Origin: Planctomyces sp.
GTDB taxonomy: Bacteria > Planctomycetota > Planctomycetia > Planctomycetales > Planctomycetaceae
Direction: 5' to 3'
NCBI GenBank assembly: GCA_005798445.1
Contig: SYJG01000185.1
Span: 1-36,894 of the forward strand
DNA length: 36,894 nt
Each line of letters begins with the position of its first letter. Position 1 is the stretch's first letter. Both the position numbers and the translations under genes were made by a program. Positions 24,548 through 33,519 of the stretch are shown one piece after another. The notes beneath the pieces were generated by a model. That model was not told where the DNA came from and did not search any database. It saw only the letters and a list, made by a program, of their open reading frames with translations.

Positions 24548-25699
24548 ATGACTCATTTCCCAACCTTTCGCAAGTTCTTTCTGGCTTATTGCGAGTTCGT
24601 GAATTCACGCATCCCCGCCGTGACCACACCCCTGCAAGACTCACGTCTCCGGCTGATCGCTCAAGCCCTAACGCTCCTGGTCGCTCTGGTATCGGGAGTT
24701 GCTCTGTTTTTTTTGACGCCACGAATGGCTCCGATTCAACCAGGTTCTGCCGTCCTGTTTTGGAGAGCCGCAGCCGGAGCGCGCCTCAATGAACAGGATG
24801 ACGAGACTAGGCTTGGCGATGCCCATTTTGGCGATGCCCATTTTGTGGAAGGCGTGTGGTGCACCTATGAGTTCAGTCACTGGCATGGCAGCGAGCTGTA
24901 TTCGGTTCCCCGCCACGAGGTCATGCCGTACTTCGACAAGGTCGTCGAGTTGCTTCGGAAAGATCACGAACAGGGAAAAGACACGCCGTTCGTTCGTGGG
25001 TACAGCAAGTGGTGCGAGCTTCATTTTCAGCAACGTGACGCCGCGGCCTTGGTCCAGAGTATTAACAGTGAATGGCAAGAGAAATACGCCGCCCAGGGAA
25101 GCGGTGTGCTCGCCGTGCATTTGATGGGTGAGGAACTTTTCTGGAGGCGATGGCGACAATCCAGTTGGTATTGGGCGTGTGTCGTTTTTGAATGGACGCT
25201 GTTCACCGGATTGGCATGGTTTGCGATGTCGCCGATCCTCCGCCGTCGCTCGCCATTGTGGCTGGCATTCCATGCGGCATTGGTCCCGACGCTGTTCATG
25301 TTCCCAACGTACTTGGGATACGCGACGGCGGCTTTCACCACGGCCGGACCTCGAGGAGGTGTGCTCTACCCGTTCTTGCTTCGATTCGTGCGCGGTGGAT
25401 CGAGCAACCAATCCGACCAGTGGCTGCTCACTCATCTGCCGCAGATTCTGGAACCGCTGTCGCCGTCGATCGGTCAGCCGGCCATGCTGTCAGGTTTGGG
25501 AATGCCTGGGCCGACCAGCACGCTGATCGTCGGCTTCGTCCTCGGACTTGCGGTTCTTGGAATGTCTGTGTGGATTCGCGGAGCCAATATCCGGGGCGAC
25601 CCGCTCAATTGCCCGAAGTCTTCCGTAAATCGTGCCACAACGGATCAATGTCCGACGAGCGAAACCCCAATGGCGAGTTGTAATGCGGAGGATACCTGA
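24548..25699 (+). CDS. Hypothetical membrane protein with about four helices
   Basis: The product has 383 residues and I do not recognise its family. There is a membrane span at about 38-60 (LIAQALTLLVALVSGVALFF). A soluble part of about 150 residues follows (WHGSELYSVPRHEVMPYFDK). Two or three spans come next (WYWACVVFEWTLFTGLAWFA, PLWLAFHAALVPTLFMFPTY), then a loop, then a last span (STLIVGFVLGLAVLGMSVWI). GDAHF occurs twice in tandem near residue 91-100, from a 15-bp duplication. The last 31 codons run antiparallel over the end of the cytochrome gene and look unlike a conserved tail. The ATG at 24548 has GAGGAG 12 bases upstream. Confidence 0.65.
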   Translation: MTHFPTFRKFFLAYCEFVNSRIPAVTTPLQDSRLRLIAQALTLLVALVSGVALFFLTPRMAPIQPGSAVLFWRAAAGARLNEQDDETRLGDAHFGDAHFVEGVWCTYEFSHWHGSELYSVPRHEVMPYFDKVVELLRKDHEQGKDTPFVRGYSKWCELHFQQRDAAALVQSINSEWQEKYAAQGSGVLAVHLMGEELFWRRWRQSSWYWACVVFEWTLFTGLAWFAMSPILRRRSPLWLAFHAALVPTLFMFPTYLGYATAAFTTAGPRGGVLYPFLLRFVRGGSSNQSDQWLLTHLPQILEPLSPSIGQPAMLSGLGMPGPTSTLIVGFVLGLAVLGMSVWIRGANIRGDPLNCPKSSVNRATTDQCPTSETPMASCNAEDT

Positions 25700-26984
25700 G
25701 TTGCTGACGCAAGTTGGCCAGCGTTTCCGCACGACCCGCCGAATGAAATGGTTCTCGGCCGGTCACTCGAAGAGAAGACTGTGCCACGGTGACCACCGCC
25801 AGATATCGCTGAACCTGCCCGTCCCAAGTTGGGAGCCACTCACGATCAGATTCGGCTGCGAGCAGACGATGCAGCAGTTGCGAAGACTGCGCTGGATCGA
25901 CGCTGGCGAACTCCAGGGCGCGCGACCACTCAGCAAGGTCGCGGCTTGTTTGCCGAGAGGTCGCGAGGAGCACGTCGGCGGGAGTCGTCCCGATTCGAGA
26001 TTGATTCATCAAGTTGATCAGCTTCGACAGCGCCGTTTCGGCGGCGGAACCGTCTTGTCCAAAGGCCGATTGCGAATGTCTTGCGGCAAAGCGAGCAGGT
26101 GCGATGGTCCACGAACCCCAGCGCGGTGAGCCGAGAGGGCTGGAGAGCGTCGGACGTCCGCGCGTCGGTTCGGCGAGATCGTGATGGCAGGCATGGCAAT
26201 CGAACTCCGCGAGATCGGGAGTGACCTGTTTGGCACCGTTGGCCAACGCGGACTTGGCACGAGCGGCGGCGATGTCCGACATCGCTTTGGCGGAGGCGGC
26301 GTGGCCGACGGCCCAGAGGCGAAGTTCTTGTGCGGGATCTCGGCGTGATTCCGCAGTGGCATCCCAATGCTTCGGGAGCAACGTGTGGTAGGCCGACATT
26401 TCAAACGTCAGGCGGGGATGCCCGGCGGCGATGAGGTCGTGATCGACGGTCGCTCGTGGAGAGCCGACGTGGCACTCGGCGCACTTCTCGGCGCGAGCAC
26501 TCGCGGGTTTGAGGTCGTGAAATCCGAGTTCCTGTTTTTGAGCGGCAGTCAGAGTTCGCCAGGACCGGTCGGTGTGTCGGCTCACCCATGAACCCGCCGC
26601 GCCGTGACAGCTCTCGCAGCCGACACCGAATTCGACGGCGAAGCGTTCCCCTTTCGCTCCGCTCGGATGAGCCGTCTCTGTCGAGTGACATGCCAGACAG
26701 CGGGCCTCGGTGTGCGCGGCTTTGAGTCCGAGCTGCTTCGTCATGCGAACCGACGTCTCGTTGAACAAGACGTCGTAGGCTCGACGATGCACTGCGTCGC
26801 GAGTCAGCCAGGCGGACGCCTCGCCACCAGTCAACGATTTGCCGCCGTGACAGCTTGCGGCGGTGCAGCCAGCCACGCCGACAACTCGGTGAACGGTTGA
26901 GTCGTCCGCTTGGATGCGGCTCGGAAGGTTCGCCGCCAATATCACCATGCAAGCTGCGATCAACGATCGAAACGGATGTGACAC
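25605..26984 (-). CDS. Exported multihaem cytochrome, cytochrome c554-like
   Basis: The product has 459 residues. From a GTG at 26984 the protein begins with a signal peptide (about 1-26, SLIAACMVILAANL then IQA-DD), and AGGA lies upstream. The frame is open to 27092, but that extension has no leader and is less likely. Haem motifs start at Cys 96, 123, 168 and 263 (CLACH, CESCH, CAECH, CHACH), and a CX4CH motif (CTAASCH) is at 40-46, giving five predicted haems. The order resembles the cytochrome c554/c-prime family (GVAGCTAASCHGG, GVGCESCHGAAGSW, AAGHPRLTFEMSAY). The C-terminal 190 residues lack haem sites. A role in periplasmic electron transfer is likely; donor and acceptor are unknown. 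Confidence 0.86.
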   Translation of the reverse strand: MSHPFRSLIAACMVILAANLPSRIQADDSTVHRVVGVAGCTAASCHGGKSLTGGEASAWLTRDAVHRRAYDVLFNETSVRMTKQLGLKAAHTEARCLACHSTETAHPSGAKGERFAVEFGVGCESCHGAAGSWVSRHTDRSWRTLTAAQKQELGFHDLKPASARAEKCAECHVGSPRATVDHDLIAAGHPRLTFEMSAYHTLLPKHWDATAESRRDPAQELRLWAVGHAASAKAMSDIAAARAKSALANGAKQVTPDLAEFDCHACHHDLAEPTRGRPTLSSPLGSPRWGSWTIAPARFAARHSQSAFGQDGSAAETALSKLINLMNQSRIGTTPADVLLATSRQTSRDLAEWSRALEFASVDPAQSSQLLHRLLAAESDREWLPTWDGQVQRYLAVVTVAQSSLRVTGREPFHSAGRAETLANLRQQLRYPPHYNSPLGFRSSDIDPLWHDLRKTSGN

Positions 26985-27265
26985 GAACGGGTTCCTGCGA
27001 AAAGTGGACACGGAACCTCTTGCCTCTCGGCATTTCCAGTGTCTGGAATTGTCGAAACCATCCTGGTATTCGATGACCGTCGATCTCCGCAATGTGCCGC
27101 TGGCACGACTCGACCGGTCGCCAATTCTGGCGGCTCGTGTCGAGCTTTCGTAACTGCTACAACCGGCATCCTCGGACGGCCTGATTCAAACGCGTTGCGA
27201 ACCTCGGCGGAGCAACTTCGCGTGTCATTCGGTCGTCGGCCACATCGAGTGGAGTGTGGCCGATG

Positions 27266-27796
27266 TTATCGCTTCGCTCGACCACGCGGAGCTTCTTTCC
27301 CAGACTTCTGCGCGGAAAGGTATCTCTCAATGTCGTCGATGAACGCGAATGTGGTCTTTTCGATGTTGGCAGTCAGCGCCTCTGGGGAACTGAAGTCGAT
27401 GTCCTCGGCCAAATCGCATTCAACGATTGAGTCAATGCCCTTCGCGGGCGTGACAACGCGGTATTTGGGCCATCGGCTGTCCCGAAACAGTTCCCAGTAC
27501 TGCCGCTGAACCTTTCGGTTGCGTCCCGTGAGCCAAGCTTCGAATTTGAATTCGTCGTAGTTGAAGACAATTGCGATTTTCAGATCGCGACGCTTGAGAG
27601 ACGGTGGAAAGAGGGCGAAGAACGTGATGTCCATGTGACCCTGATAGAGGCCGGATACGGCAATCTCCGGATACCTGGTCGCGAAGTGCGTTCGCAGACT
27701 CATGATGTAGGTGAGCAGTGCTCGGTACGCTTGCTGGATTGATCCGTGGCTGAGTTGCTCCCGAAACTCCTCCATGTCTTCCCATGTTGAGTGCAT
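27266..27796 (-). CDS. DUF7000-like cytoplasmic protein
   Basis: This is a 176-residue soluble protein. The pattern GSIQQAYRALLTYIMSLRTH, YQGHMDITFFALFP, LKRRDLKIAIVFNYDEFKFE, AWLTGRN and YWELFRDSRWPKY matches what I recall of the DUF7000 family, which has no known function. AGGAG lies 7 bases before the ATG at 27796, so this start is preferred over 27844. The last 12 residues are basic. It stands alone between the cytochrome and the hydrolase genes. Confidence 0.75.
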   Translation of the reverse strand: MHSTWEDMEEFREQLSHGSIQQAYRALLTYIMSLRTHFATRYPEIAVSGLYQGHMDITFFALFPPSLKRRDLKIAIVFNYDEFKFEAWLTGRNRKVQRQYWELFRDSRWPKYRVVTPAKGIDSIVECDLAEDIDFSSPEALTANIEKTTFAFIDDIERYLSAQKSGKEAPRGRAKR

Positions 27797-27871
27797 GTTG
27801 AACTCCTGGTCGTCGCGAGAGAGTACCGCGAGACAGCCTGGCATCGCCGATGACTCTCGGTTCGGAGCGGA

Positions 27872-29569
27872 TTATCGAATCGGGGCGATGACTCGTGAGG
27901 CATGTTGCTTGTTGAGTTGGACCGTGTTCTTGGCGACGACCGCATTCGCCGGAAACTCCAGAGCGAGTGGTTCGCCGGTGTTCGGGTTCGGCTCGAAGAA
28001 CGGAGCACCGGTGCTCGCGACGGTGACGCGGATACGATGGCCCTTCGCGAAGATCTGGCTGATCCAGCCGACCTCGAAAGCGACCTTCTCAACCTTGCCG
28101 GGGGTGAAGAAGACTTCCTGCTCGAAGCCATCGCGGTAGCGGCCACGGCGGATGTAATCGACCAGCAGAATCGAGCGGCCGTCGGGGTACACGTCGCAGA
28201 CGCGGACGATGAAGTCGGTGTCCTTCGCGGACGACGTGACGAACAGTTCCGTCTTGACGAGGCCGGTCCATTCGACCGGTTCGGTGAGCGGCTCGGTCGT
28301 GAAGGTGCGGACCTCGGCTTGCTCTTCAAACTTGCGAGCGTCGGCCGCACCGGGGAACCCGCGCGTGTTTGGGATGTTCGCCGGCTTCAGCGGATCGGCC
28401 AGGAACGTGGCCGCCGCATCGGCTTCGGTTGGCGACGAGGTCGTCAGTTTTCCGCCGTCACGCAGGAAGTAATCGGTCGGAGCCGAAGAGACCGGCCAGT
28501 CGTTGGTCTCACGCCAAATGTTGCCCGCTGGAGTTCCGCCTTTAGGCGGCTCAGCGGAACCGCCTGAAGTCGGAACTCCAACTTCGCCCATGACGTAGTA
28601 GCGGATCGTTGGATCGCGATCGACGAGGTTGTCTTTTCCCTTCAGCCAAAAGTCGAACCAGCGGATGAGGTGCGATTCGGAATCGAACTTCGCGTTCTCC
28701 GGGAACGTCAGCTCGCTGACTTTGTTCGTGTTCTTGCCGAGATACCCGCCGTGCAGCCACGGGCCGATGATTAGTTGCTGCTTGCCGCGCGAGTTTGGGC
28801 CGGCTCGGTGCTGCCGGCCACGATAGCTTTCGATCGAGCCGATGTTCATGAAGTCGAACCAACTGCCGATCGTGAAGCACGGGACGTCCATCTTGTCGAA
28901 GTGCCGCGAGCAATCCTCCTGCTTCCAGTAGTCGTCGAAGGTCGGGTGCTTGAACCACTCGGCAAGCTGTGCTCGGTTGTGAGCCGGCTCGCGGCAGACG
29001 GCGTCCATCCCTTTGAACCGCTCCGGCCGAGTCGTCCCGCCGATGCGATAGCCTTCCTGGTACAGGCTCAACCCCGTGTCGATCATGTACTGCGCGACGA
29101 GATGCGGTGGCCGAGTCACCGCCAGAAAGTTCTGAGCGAACCCCGCCTGCGAACTGCCGAACGTGCCGATCTTCCCCGTCGACCATTTTTGTTTCGCGAG
29201 CCATTCGACCGTGTCGTAGCCATCCTGCAATTCGCCCCAACCGAGTGCTCGATAGCCGACCCACGTCCCTTCGGACTTGCCCGCTCCGCGAAAGTTCTCG
29301 GCGCAGACGACGTACCCCGCCTTCGCCAGTCGAGCGTTTCCTTGGCGTGTTCCTGCCCCTTTCAAGTCCGCGTACCGCTGCTCGTAAAGCACCGGCCACG
29401 GGCCGTCCCCCGACGGGAAGTAGAGGTACGCCGAAAGCTTCGCCCCGTCGCGCATCGGGATCATCACATGCTCTTCGCGAACGCCGTAGAGGTCGATCGG
29501 GTCTTGAGCAAGCAAGTGTGTCGTGGTTAACGACCAGAACGTGAGAACGGCAATCAGAGTGAGTCGCAT
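27872..29569 (-). CDS. Exported CocE/NonD (X-Pro dipeptidyl-peptidase S15-like) hydrolase
   Basis: The product has 565 residues. It has a signal peptide at 1-22 (MRLTLIAVLTFWSLTTTHLL then AQD). The alpha/beta-hydrolase core follows. The nucleophile Ser140 is in GSSQAG (138-143), the likely acid Asp239 in GSWFDF and His273 in GPWLHG, so the triad looks intact. The C-terminal jelly-roll domain of the family (about 360-565, TDYFLRDGGKL, TEPVEWTGLVKTELFVTSSA, FIVRVCDVYPDG) is present. The family cleaves peptides or acyl esters; the substrate is open. Residues about 331-348 (VPTSGGSAEPPKGGTP) are encoded by an inserted palindromic repeat. The ATG at 29569 begins the signal peptide and has GGAG upstream. 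Confidence 0.88.
   Translation of the reverse strand: MRLTLIAVLTFWSLTTTHLLAQDPIDLYGVREEHVMIPMRDGAKLSAYLYFPSGDGPWPVLYEQRYADLKGAGTRQGNARLAKAGYVVCAENFRGAGKSEGTWVGYRALGWGELQDGYDTVEWLAKQKWSTGKIGTFGSSQAGFAQNFLAVTRPPHLVAQYMIDTGLSLYQEGYRIGGTTRPERFKGMDAVCREPAHNRAQLAEWFKHPTFDDYWKQEDCSRHFDKMDVPCFTIGSWFDFMNIGSIESYRGRQHRAGPNSRGKQQLIIGPWLHGGYLGKNTNKVSELTFPENAKFDSESHLIRWFDFWLKGKDNLVDRDPTIRYYVMGEVGVPTSGGSAEPPKGGTPAGNIWRETNDWPVSSAPTDYFLRDGGKLTTSSPTEADAAATFLADPLKPANIPNTRGFPGAADARKFEEQAEVRTFTTEPLTEPVEWTGLVKTELFVTSSAKDTDFIVRVCDVYPDGRSILLVDYIRRGRYRDGFEQEVFFTPGKVEKVAFEVGWISQIFAKGHRIRVTVASTGAPFFEPNPNTGEPLALEFPANAVVAKNTVQLNKQHASRVIAPIR
28528..28582. repeat. Palindromic repeat, family B (copy 2), in frame inside a gene
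   Basis: This is the same family as 12497-12549: GGAGTTCCGCCTTTAGGCGG on one side and ACCGCCTGAAGTCGGAACTCC on the other, inverted. It lies inside the CocE-like coding sequence without breaking the frame. Confidence 0.88.
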
Positions 29570-29668
29570 CGGCAGGTTCTCCGTGGAAGTTGCAAGAGGA
29601 TGACTGGCTGTCATCAAACTCGGAACCGAGCCGGACTGCAACTGATGGAACACCGAGGACAACAGAGA

Positions 29669-29726
29669 AACCACAAAGGCACGAAGGCACAAAGAGAATT
29701 CTTTGTGCCTTCGTGCCTTTGTGGTT
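29669..29726. terminator. Perfect 26-bp hairpin repeat between SPFH and hydrolase genes
   Basis: Arms 29669-29694 and 29701-29726 are exact inverted copies (AACCACAAAGGCACGAAGGC start) around the loop AGAATT. It lies downstream of the SPFH stop at 29748 and 100 bp upstream of the hydrolase start, so it could end SPFH transcription. The sequence also looks like a dispersed repeat. Confidence 0.75.
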
Positions 29727-29747
29727 CAAAAATGATCCATCGAACCG

Positions 29748-31415
29748 CTATTTCGCGCGGCTCGGCGTTGTCGGAGTCGGCGTCGTCTGCTGCTTCATCT
29801 GCTTGCCGAGCATCGTCTCGGTGAAGCCTTTGAGGTCGGTCCAGAAGGTTCCCTCACCGGCGTAGAGCAGGTTCAACTCGATGTCCTCCGGCAATCCACT
29901 GGCGAAGACCCATTGGTTGTAGGCTTGGCCGCCTCCGAATGCCTCAACCGCGAGTTTGAACTTGTCGGCCTTAGCTTCCTCGATGCCCTTTTTGGCGGTG
30001 GAGGTCGCTTCGCCCAAGGCAATCGTGGTCTCCTTTTCGATCTCGGCGGTCTCGCGAGCGATCGCGGCGACCAGCTTGGACGTTTCACCCTTCGTTTCGG
30101 CGGCCGTCTTCTGGCCATCGGCCAACTTGACCGCGACCATCTTTTCGGTTTCGACGCGAATCTGTTCGGTCTGCAACTTCACTTTTTCCTCAGCCTCGCG
30201 CAGGTCCCCCTCGGTCATCGCGGTGAGTTGTTCTTGTTCGCGTGTCAGCTTCAGTTCGTCGGAGATGTAACCAAGCTGAATCGGCAGACGAACTTCTTGC
30301 GGGATGTAAATGTTGCGCACCAAGCCCTGCTGCACGCTCAGCCCTTTGCTTTCGAGGATCGCGTGAAAGGCCAATGAGACTTCCGCTTGGTAACTTTGCC
30401 GTGTCTCGCCATCGAGCAAGTCGGCGGCCTTGAGCTTTGCTCCGTAGGTGCGGCAGAGATTCCTCATCTGTGTCAGCACCACCTTGTCTTCGACGGCGGC
30501 TTCGTTGCCGAAATTGTCAATCACGTCCACGGCCTGGTTGGGCATGATGCCCCAGATGGCCGTGAAATCGAGTCGAATGGGAAAGCCGTCGTCCGAGGTG
30601 AAGCCGATGCCACTGTCGTCATCGGCCACGATCGGCTCGCCGCTGGGATCGACTTTGGCATGTCCATCCGACATCTCGGCCAAGCTGGTTTCGATGCTCT
30701 TCTCGCGAAAACCGATGTTGACGACGTTGATCTGCTGCTCCCATTTGTTGATCGGATAGATCCCCGGCTGTAACACGTCTTTTTGCAGACCGTCCTTCGC
30801 CTGTGTGATCGGATTGCTGGTCAGATTGGTGACGACTCCGACGTAGCCCGGATTGATGAGCACCCAGCCGGATCGCGTTTCTTGTCCGTCCGCGGTGCGT
30901 GCCACCTCTTCGCCCTTGATGACGGTCACTTCATAGGCGCGCGGGTTGATACGGTAGCGTCCGGGGCCAAGCAACTTTCGCAGATTGCCTTGGTATTCGG
31001 TTTTCCCCAACTCGCCGTCCACCAAGTTTTGTTTGGCACCGGTTTCCTTGCCGATTCGACTGGTGACCACGGCCACTTGCTTGGCCTCGACGACGACGTC
31101 GGGAACCTTTTTGCATTCCCAGAAGAACGGGTTGTAGAAGTGACGACCCGGTCCGACCATTTCCGCCAGCACGCCAATTTGTTTCGGGCGTCCTTTGTCA
31201 TCGACCTGTGCCAATTCCGTGTCGGTAGACGCCGGCAAAGTCAGTCCCGGAATCGGCAACGGCGGACCTTTGTAGGTCAGTTGCAACGAGTAACCCTCGT
31301 CAACGTACCAGTAACAAAAGGTCCATTGAAACGCTTGCCAGCCGACCGAGGCGAAGAGCACTAGGCAGACGACGGCCGAGATCAGAATTCGTTGACCACG
31401 AGAAAGATTGGACAT
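29748..31415 (-). CDS. SPFH/Band 7 membrane protein, second of a pair
   Basis: The product has 555 residues. One N-terminal membrane span (about 9-29, ILISAVVCLVLFASVGWQAF) is followed by an extended beta-rich part with three LxPGxYxINP-like units (VGPGRHFYNPF, LGPGRYRINPR, LQPGIYPINKW). The SPFH core follows (FPIRLDFTAIWGIMPNQAVD, DKVVLTQMRNLCRTYGAKLK, VQQGLVRNIYIPQEVRLPIQ), and then a long Glu/Lys/Ala coiled coil (REQEQLTAMTEGDLREAEEK onward). It probably forms ring-like scaffolds at the inner membrane with its neighbour. Codons upstream of the ATG at 31415 are translated repeat DNA. It follows a related SPFH gene, 107 bp apart, likely as one operon. Confidence 0.86.
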   Translation of the reverse strand: MSNLSRGQRILISAVVCLVLFASVGWQAFQWTFCYWYVDEGYSLQLTYKGPPLPIPGLTLPASTDTELAQVDDKGRPKQIGVLAEMVGPGRHFYNPFFWECKKVPDVVVEAKQVAVVTSRIGKETGAKQNLVDGELGKTEYQGNLRKLLGPGRYRINPRAYEVTVIKGEEVARTADGQETRSGWVLINPGYVGVVTNLTSNPITQAKDGLQKDVLQPGIYPINKWEQQINVVNIGFREKSIETSLAEMSDGHAKVDPSGEPIVADDDSGIGFTSDDGFPIRLDFTAIWGIMPNQAVDVIDNFGNEAAVEDKVVLTQMRNLCRTYGAKLKAADLLDGETRQSYQAEVSLAFHAILESKGLSVQQGLVRNIYIPQEVRLPIQLGYISDELKLTREQEQLTAMTEGDLREAEEKVKLQTEQIRVETEKMVAVKLADGQKTAAETKGETSKLVAAIARETAEIEKETTIALGEATSTAKKGIEEAKADKFKLAVEAFGGGQAYNQWVFASGLPEDIELNLLYAGEGTFWTDLKGFTETMLGKQMKQQTTPTPTTPSRAK

Positions 31416-31439
31416 GGTTGAGGGCCTTTGACGGCGGAG

Positions 31440-31521
31440 GAATTGATGATTGATGATTGATGATTGGCTATTGGTGATTGGCAAATAAAAAATAGCCAAT
31501 TGCCAATCGCAAATAGCCAAT
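31440..31521. repeat. A/T-rich ATTGGCTATT inverted repeat between SPFH genes
   Basis: Three tandem TTGATGA units lead into ATTGGCTATTGGTGATTGGC. The inverse AATAGCCAATTGCCAATCGC follows after a short A-rich spacer. It fills the 107-bp gap between the two SPFH genes and reaches the stop codon region of the upstream gene. Confidence 0.78.
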
Positions 31522-31522
31522 T

Positions 31523-33109
31523 TCATTTCTTCGCCGGGGTGTCTTTCACCGACTCGTTGAACCCTTCAAAGATTTTCATGATCGGGCTGTCGGCTGTGTT
31601 GACCATGATCTTGCGATAGGCGGTCGATAGTTTTTGGAACAGGACATATTGAGCGAATTGGTTGCCGTTGCCGCTGAACGCTGTGACGGCTCGTTTCCAA
31701 CCGGCCGCTTCGGCTTCGTTTTGCAGGCGGATGACTTCCGCCTCGCCTTGTCCTTTGGCGACCAATGCGGCGGCTTCGTCTTTGGCGGCGTCCAATTTCA
31801 GCTTGGCGACGGCCAATTCCTGGTTCGCCTTCGTGACGGTGATTTGCTGTTCGCGTTCCGCTTCGGTTGTGAGCTTGACGATCTCTCGATCCACCGCGAC
31901 CAATCCCGCTCGCTGGATCACCAGCTCCTTCTGTTCGGCCAGCTTCTTTTCTTGTTCCTGCTGTCGCTTCATCTGTTGGAATTTTTTCTCGTCGAGCCGC
32001 GCGGTTTCGCGAGCCTTGATCGGCGTGGCGATTTGCGACGGCGGATGAATGCTGGTGATCACCGCCTGAACGATCTCGACTCCGAGCGAATCACAGTCCT
32101 TCTTCATGGCGGTTTCGAACTTCTTCTCGAACACCATTGCCGTTTCGCCTTCGATGAATTCGCGTCCGAGTTTGCTGGAACCCTCCAGCCGGCAGATGCT
32201 ACGTGCGTTCGGCAGAATCACCTTGCGGATGATCTCCTCGTCAATGGCGTCGCCGTTCAGGTCCTCGTTGTAAACCACGAAGACTTCGGCCGCTTTTTCG
32301 GGATTGATCTTAAACTCGATGCGTCCGTCGATCGTGACCCAGAAGCCGTCCTTCGACGGGAAGCCCATGTCCTTTTTTTCCGCCAGGTTGAATCGCTGGC
32401 TGCGGCAGTCGAGCTTGCTGATCCGCGTCATGTACGGATTGATGTAGTACATGCCGGCGTCCAGCGTTTTCTCTTGGACGCCTCGCTCACCGTCTTTGAC
32501 CAGCAGTTTGTTCGATTCCTTCGAGGACGGTCCCGTGAGGTTCGTCACGATGCCTTTGAAGCCCGCCGAAATCGTCACTGGCTCGTGCGTGTCCTCGACT
32601 TTGAACAGATACGGATTGATCCGATAGGGGCCGGGCTTGAGCACGTTGGGCACGATGCCCTTGGTGATGAGCTTGCGGCCGCTGATGACCTCCGTGACAT
32701 CGGTGATCGGCTGGCCGTCAGCGGCCTTCGCGAGAAACTCGCCGTACGGCAGATCGTCACCCGTCAAACTCACGAGCACACCCATGTTGCTCGGCTTGAT
32801 TTCCACCAACTTCTTGATTTCCCAATCCCAGTTGAACGGATCGTAGAAGTACCGTCCGGTCGTCAGCACTTCCCGTTGAATGCCCTTGTGATCCTTGCTG
32901 GGAGCGACCTCGTCGGAGTTCTTGATATCTAGCCCCGTCTTGCGAATCAGGACCGCGAACTCATCCTGCCCGACATCGATGCGGAACATCGTGTATGTCA
33001 TCCAGGAGATGACCAGCAGCAGGAACCCGCCAGCGAAGATCAGTCCGGTCGTGACTCCCGCTTTGCTGGCGGGCTTGTCGGCGTCTTCTTGAAAAACATT
33101 TCTGGCCAT
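31523..33109 (-). CDS. SPFH/Band 7 membrane protein, first of a pair
   Basis: The product has 528 residues. A cytoplasmic stub of about 17 residues precedes a membrane span (about 18-42, GLIFAGGFLLLVISWMTYTM). Three GxYxxNP-like units follow (TTGRYFYDPFNWDW, KPGPYRINPYLF, DAGMYYINPYMT). The SPFH core (DGFWVTIDGRIEFKINPEKA, ILPNARSICRLEGSSKLGRE) is followed by VEIVQAVITSIHPPSQIATP and a Lys/Glu-rich coiled coil (about 385-470). The C-terminal end resembles other flotillin-like proteins. GGAG lies about 9 bases before the ATG at 33109; the frame is open to 33319 without a leader. It is probably co-transcribed with the next SPFH gene. Confidence 0.88.
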   Translation of the reverse strand: MARNVFQEDADKPASKAGVTTGLIFAGGFLLLVISWMTYTMFRIDVGQDEFAVLIRKTGLDIKNSDEVAPSKDHKGIQREVLTTGRYFYDPFNWDWEIKKLVEIKPSNMGVLVSLTGDDLPYGEFLAKAADGQPITDVTEVISGRKLITKGIVPNVLKPGPYRINPYLFKVEDTHEPVTISAGFKGIVTNLTGPSSKESNKLLVKDGERGVQEKTLDAGMYYINPYMTRISKLDCRSQRFNLAEKKDMGFPSKDGFWVTIDGRIEFKINPEKAAEVFVVYNEDLNGDAIDEEIIRKVILPNARSICRLEGSSKLGREFIEGETAMVFEKKFETAMKKDCDSLGVEIVQAVITSIHPPSQIATPIKARETARLDEKKFQQMKRQQEQEKKLAEQKELVIQRAGLVAVDREIVKLTTEAEREQQITVTKANQELAVAKLKLDAAKDEAAALVAKGQGEAEVIRLQNEAEAAGWKRAVTAFSGNGNQFAQYVLFQKLSTAYRKIMVNTADSPIMKIFEGFNESVKDTPAKK

Positions 33110-33519
33110 GAGCAAGGCTCCAAACGGAGTGTGTGATCTGCGAGTCCTTCGCGACTCGTCCCCATTTCTTAGCTCAGTCTGCGGCGACCGGATGGCCAGC
33201 CGGCCCGTTTCCGTCCTCGCCGACCCCGGAATCCCTTCCCTGTTCGGCACATCCGTGACAATCGCCGGCCGTTGCCGAGTTTCTCCAATCTTCAGACTTC
33301 GGCCGACGGCGGTGCTCAATCCGAGGAAAACTGAACGGATCGGGAAAGCTGTAACGGCCCGCTGTCGCCGCCATGATCGTCACAACCCGACCACGTTTTG
33401 CAGATTCGCCAGTCCAACTGACCAGACGACTTTAGCTGACCGCTCAGGTTTCACGATGACTGATCCACGGACCACGTTCGGCTCTCTACGAGCCGGCGTG
33501 ATTCCAGCGAGACATCATC
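33110..33519. other. Divergent spacer, nothing recognised
   Basis: This 410-bp spacer lies between the SPFH pair (minus) and the SthA-like gene (plus). Frames are open on both strands for 60-80 codons but give Arg/Pro-rich peptides without motifs. Promoters for both directions should be here; I could not place them. Confidence 0.5.
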
